Positions 60,832-64,000 of a stretch of 64,000 bases of DNA are shown piece after piece. How positions within the stretch are numbered: position 1 is the stretch's first letter; the number at the start of each line of letters is the position of its first letter. The notes under the pieces are model-generated. The model saw nothing but the letters and a program-made list of their open reading frames with translations. It was not told the DNA's origin and searched no databases. A program made the position numbers and the translations under genes. The stretch covers positions 28,357,341 through 28,421,340 of the forward strand of contig NC_092575.1 in assembly GCF_037975245.1 (NCBI RefSeq), in the 5' to 3' direction. Source of the stretch: Apostichopus japonicus. Its lineage: Eukaryota > Echinodermata > Holothuroidea > Aspidochirotida > Stichopodidae.

Positions 60832-63800
60832 AGTTAAAATATTTGAACATTAAATTACTGCAATAAACACAATTTTAACAAGTTTGTTCTGAGTTTTGCT
60901 TTATTAAAATTCATAAGTTTATGACACATGACACATTAAGAGTTGATATTCAGAAAATCAAATACACAATTATCTGTCATTTTGGTGAAACGTATTCGAT
61001 GATAGAGCATAGAACTGCCGACAGGCTTCCCTGTGCCATACACTAATAATGGTAGCATAATGTTTGGTTCGTAAACCAACACCTCTTAAATTAATTCTGA
61101 GGCATGCCATTAGTAATAATTCGCAAAATTAGCAACAATTCAAGGAGCTTTGAGACAAGTTTGCTGTTATCTCTCCCGTGATTTGTTCATTTCTTTTTGC
61201 TCCTCCCTTACCCCTACTCTCATCTCTAAATGTATGCACTTCTTATGATAGTAACACTTGCATCTTCTACATATGTTTGATTGTTATTTTCCTTTTATTG
61301 ACAGGTTCTGTAAAGAGCTTTTCTCTGCCTAGATTTCATATTGAGCTTTGAAGTGAAATGGTAAGCAAAGAATTTTCTTGCTATTTTGTATTCCTTGCCT
61401 GAGGCAAAAGGAATCTTTGGGATGGTGGCCTGTATGTGTATGTGACACCTTGTAAACATGATAAGTCAAATAGTAAGTCTGGTTGAGCTTCATGCTTGGT
61501 ATGTAGATCCTTCTAGGTGAGTACAAGAACCATTTAGAAATTGGTGGAGGTCAAAGGTCTTTTAGGGTCAACAGAGAAAGCAGCCTGAAAACCTTGTTAA
61601 CATGATTGTAACTCAAAAGGTGCATCATGGTTGATAGTCATAGTTGGTATGTTGATCCCCCTTCGGTTAGTACAAGTACCCAATTGAAATTGGTGGAGGT
61701 CAAAGGTCTTAAAAAGTGAAGTTTGATAGAAGTTCTTACTTGGTATGTAGCTTCCCCTTTGTGCATACCAGTACCCTACTGAAATTTTTAGAGGTCAAAG
61801 GTCATTTGAGATCAACAGGGTTAAAGTCTGAAACAATTTCAAGCATGATACCTTACAAATTAAAGTTTGAGAGCAGTTCATACTTGGTATGCAGATTCCC
61901 CTTCATGAATGCCAATACCTAATTGAAATTGTGATAGGTCAAAGGTCATTTGAGATCAACATGCGTTCGAAGCCTGAAAACACTTTAAACATGATAACTT
62001 AAAAAGTAAAGCTTGTATGCACTTCATACTTGAAAGGTAAGTTTGCATTTTTGCAAGAAGCTTGCTGGTTACTTGAAGTCAGTATTCGTCAACACTTTTA
62101 AAATCTTGTTTTCAGTTTTACTGCTTAATGTTCTTATGCAAAGTGTTGCAAAGAATCACTAAGTCAACTGGCTTTTTTGTAAAGATTGGAAAGAGTTAAT
62201 TACAACACGGCTTTATCATTTTTCCAAAGTGATAATCTTGTATGTACACGTAGGTTCATATTCTACAAATTGTTCCCAGACTTTTCAAAATGCTAAATTA
62301 CATGTTAAAATGTCTCATAGAAGTGATGTGATTGTTCAAGATTCACATCGGTGGTCATTTCTTGAATTTTGAAACTTCTGTTTATTGTGTTGGGCTGCCT
62401 TTTGGCAATACTCTCATCAAGCCACACAATATCTGTGCACTTAACTGAATATACCTCAGTGTAGTAGGTCTAGTGCCGTTGCAAATGTTTGATTTATGTT
62501 TGTGAAGTGCCTCGGGAGAGCAAAAATGAAACAACCTGAGGAGCACAATGCAGCACACAAAACATACATGGCAGCACAAGTATGGACTATTCAACTCTAA
62601 GATCTGTGTAACATGGGTGAGGATGAGAATCAGTGTTTGCTTATTAGTTGACAGCAGAGATGACCCTATTATGTCCAACTAAAGACCGTAGCTGCATGTA
62701 TATCAAACTGGGAGAATATTGGTGTAACATCAGGCTATGAAGGCCATTGAAACTAGGGGAGAATATCGGTATCATGCCACATATTAATTGGCATTATAAA
62801 CTGTACCATAAATATTCTCATTTCACAGTAAAAGGAAATATCAGATCCTTTTGTTCCGGTGATTGAATCAGGCATAAAGCCAGGTGAGGGAGTGGGAGGA
62901 GGAGGGAGGGGAAGGGGGAGATATCCTCTGTAGATTAATTTGCTCCTATTCTGTGTCGCCATCATGTGTATAAAAAAGTTTGCATGTTTAACAGGCTTGG
63001 TGTTATCCTTTAAATGGTTGGTGCCCATCCTACTTAGAATTAGTGGCTATAGACCTGGATTGGATAGACAGAGAAGCCTTGTTATTAGTCTGTGGATATC
63101 CATGTACATATTCTGTTACAGCGACATCTGCTGGTAGGTAAGCGTCACATCATGCTAATCTCAGTGTTAGATTTACAGGCACTCCTCAACGTTTGTATCC
63201 TTACTATACTCTGGTGCTGTTTAAGTAAACAATCAGAGAGTTGAGTTTCTATTTTTCCATCTTTGATGAGGAAACAATTTAATCATACAACAATGTCATG
63301 TGATGTACAAGCATGTGGTCAACTTACAAAGTTAATAACAACAACATTGGATTATTTCAGTAAAGAAGAAGGCTTCATATCTTTCGTGTGATGGTAAGAT
63401 TCAGTGCCAAGAAGTTATAACTACAAGGGTGCCCTCATGCATGTAGCTTTTGTTGTCTCTGTTCCTGTCCAGGCACATTTTTTCTTTACAGTACAACTCA
63501 TTTAGAAAATTCCAATCCAGTTACTGTTACAAGAAAGTTGTTGCATCATATACTGTACAAACTGGTGTTACAAATGTAGTAGTTTTGTGGCGCCGCGGAC
63601 AGGATTGGGAGGGAGGGAGGGAGTGAAAAGGAAGGAGAGGGGGAGGGGGGGAGGGATTATGAAGAACTTACACAATTCAGTTGTGACACTTACTAGACTG
63701 AAACCATCAATATACTGAAGCAGTACTGTTTGAAATCCTTGTCACAATTTACTTTCGGTTTGTGAAATAACTTGTTCTTTTTATATTGTGTGTACAGAAC

Positions 63801-64000
63801 TTTGAACAGGTACCAATTGTACACTGTACAGTTAATCATTAGCCCACAACAGGAACAGTTGTAGATCAGGAAATGTCTCTTATTGTACTGTACTGTGGTC
63901 CCAGCCAGGATAGTGAATCTATTATGCAGATACTGTAGTCTTGTACAGTACAGCACAAGTCAAAATAAAGACCCTCAATTAAGTTGTACATAATGTAAGA
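60832..64000. other. Intergenic or intronic, no gene recognised
   Basis: No exon with a known domain was found on either strand. It contains the AGGTCA repeat block (61500-62035) and poly-purine runs near 62880-62920 and 63610-63655. Confidence 0.45.
61500..62035 (+). repeat. Irregular tandem repeat carrying AGGTCA direct repeats
   Basis: Four diverged copies of a roughly 95-150 bp unit contain ATTGAAATT, then AGGTCAAAGGTC[AT], then a GATCAACAG...CTGAAAAC segment and CATACTTGGTATG. AGGTCAAAGGTC starts at 61548, 61697, 61792 and 61936; the last two are perfect DR1 sites (AGGTCAAAGGTCA). Confidence 0.8.

Noticed and set aside
62382-62678. 98-residue minus-strand ORF with several cysteines
   Set aside because: No recognisable domain or splice-site framing; composition fits random sequence.
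63119-63134. CTCF-like CAGCGACATCTGCTGG (reverse CCAGCAGATGTCGCTG)
   Set aside because: A single imperfect match (GTCGC in place of GGCGC); not enough to call a site.

Overview
This is a eukaryotic, animal genome window: AT-rich, with intron-split genes, GT-AG splice junctions and dense non-autonomous DNA transposons and minisatellites. The gene families and the repeat style (decayed CXC-type ORF, TGACC/AGGTCA-rich repeats, foldback elements) suggest a marine invertebrate deuterostome, most likely an echinoderm. That assignment is inference; no species marker is visible.

Five real genes can be read. (1) A BACURD-type BTB/CUL3 adaptor (KCTD10/KCTD13/TNFAIP1 family), five coding exons on the + strand, 4606-8733. 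(2) A tyrosine phosphatase of the PF13350 kind, four exons on the - strand, 21936 down to 15617. (3) An aldo-keto reductase (AKR1-like), eight recognised exons on the + strand, 27855-34805, with the extreme C-terminus unresolved. (4) A vitamin K epoxide reductase, VKORC1L1-like, three exons on the - strand, 45497 down to 42507. (5) A single-coding-exon class A GPCR, + strand 51936-53333, aminergic-like in fold but lacking the amine-binding aspartate. A decayed, transposon-associated cysteine-rich gene lies at 1078-2836 (-). The genes do unrelated jobs and form no operon or cluster.

The rest is intergenic or intronic and rich in mobile DNA. Several elements have both ends and target-site duplications readable: a 279-bp MITE holding telomere-like repeats (4242-4520), a 1161-bp hAT-like element (18291-19451), a 413-bp foldback element (30565-30977), a nested 381-bp hAT-like MITE (38557-38937) inside a 2.2-kb composite (37869-40071), and a 663-bp long-TIR MITE (60161-60823). 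A TTAA-flanked MITE family has three copies (15790-16158, 42830-43169, 51075-51561). The third copy is rearranged into two spacerless palindromes. Another MITE (57068-57454) splits a tRNA-Glu-like sequence.

The most unusual pattern is that several minisatellites begin exactly at exon-intron junctions, so that a splice donor or acceptor is itself tandemly repeated: BACURD exon 1 donor, BACURD last-exon acceptor, AKR exon 5 donor, and, more degenerate, AKR exon 8 donor. In BACURD the second and third donor copies keep the reading frame.
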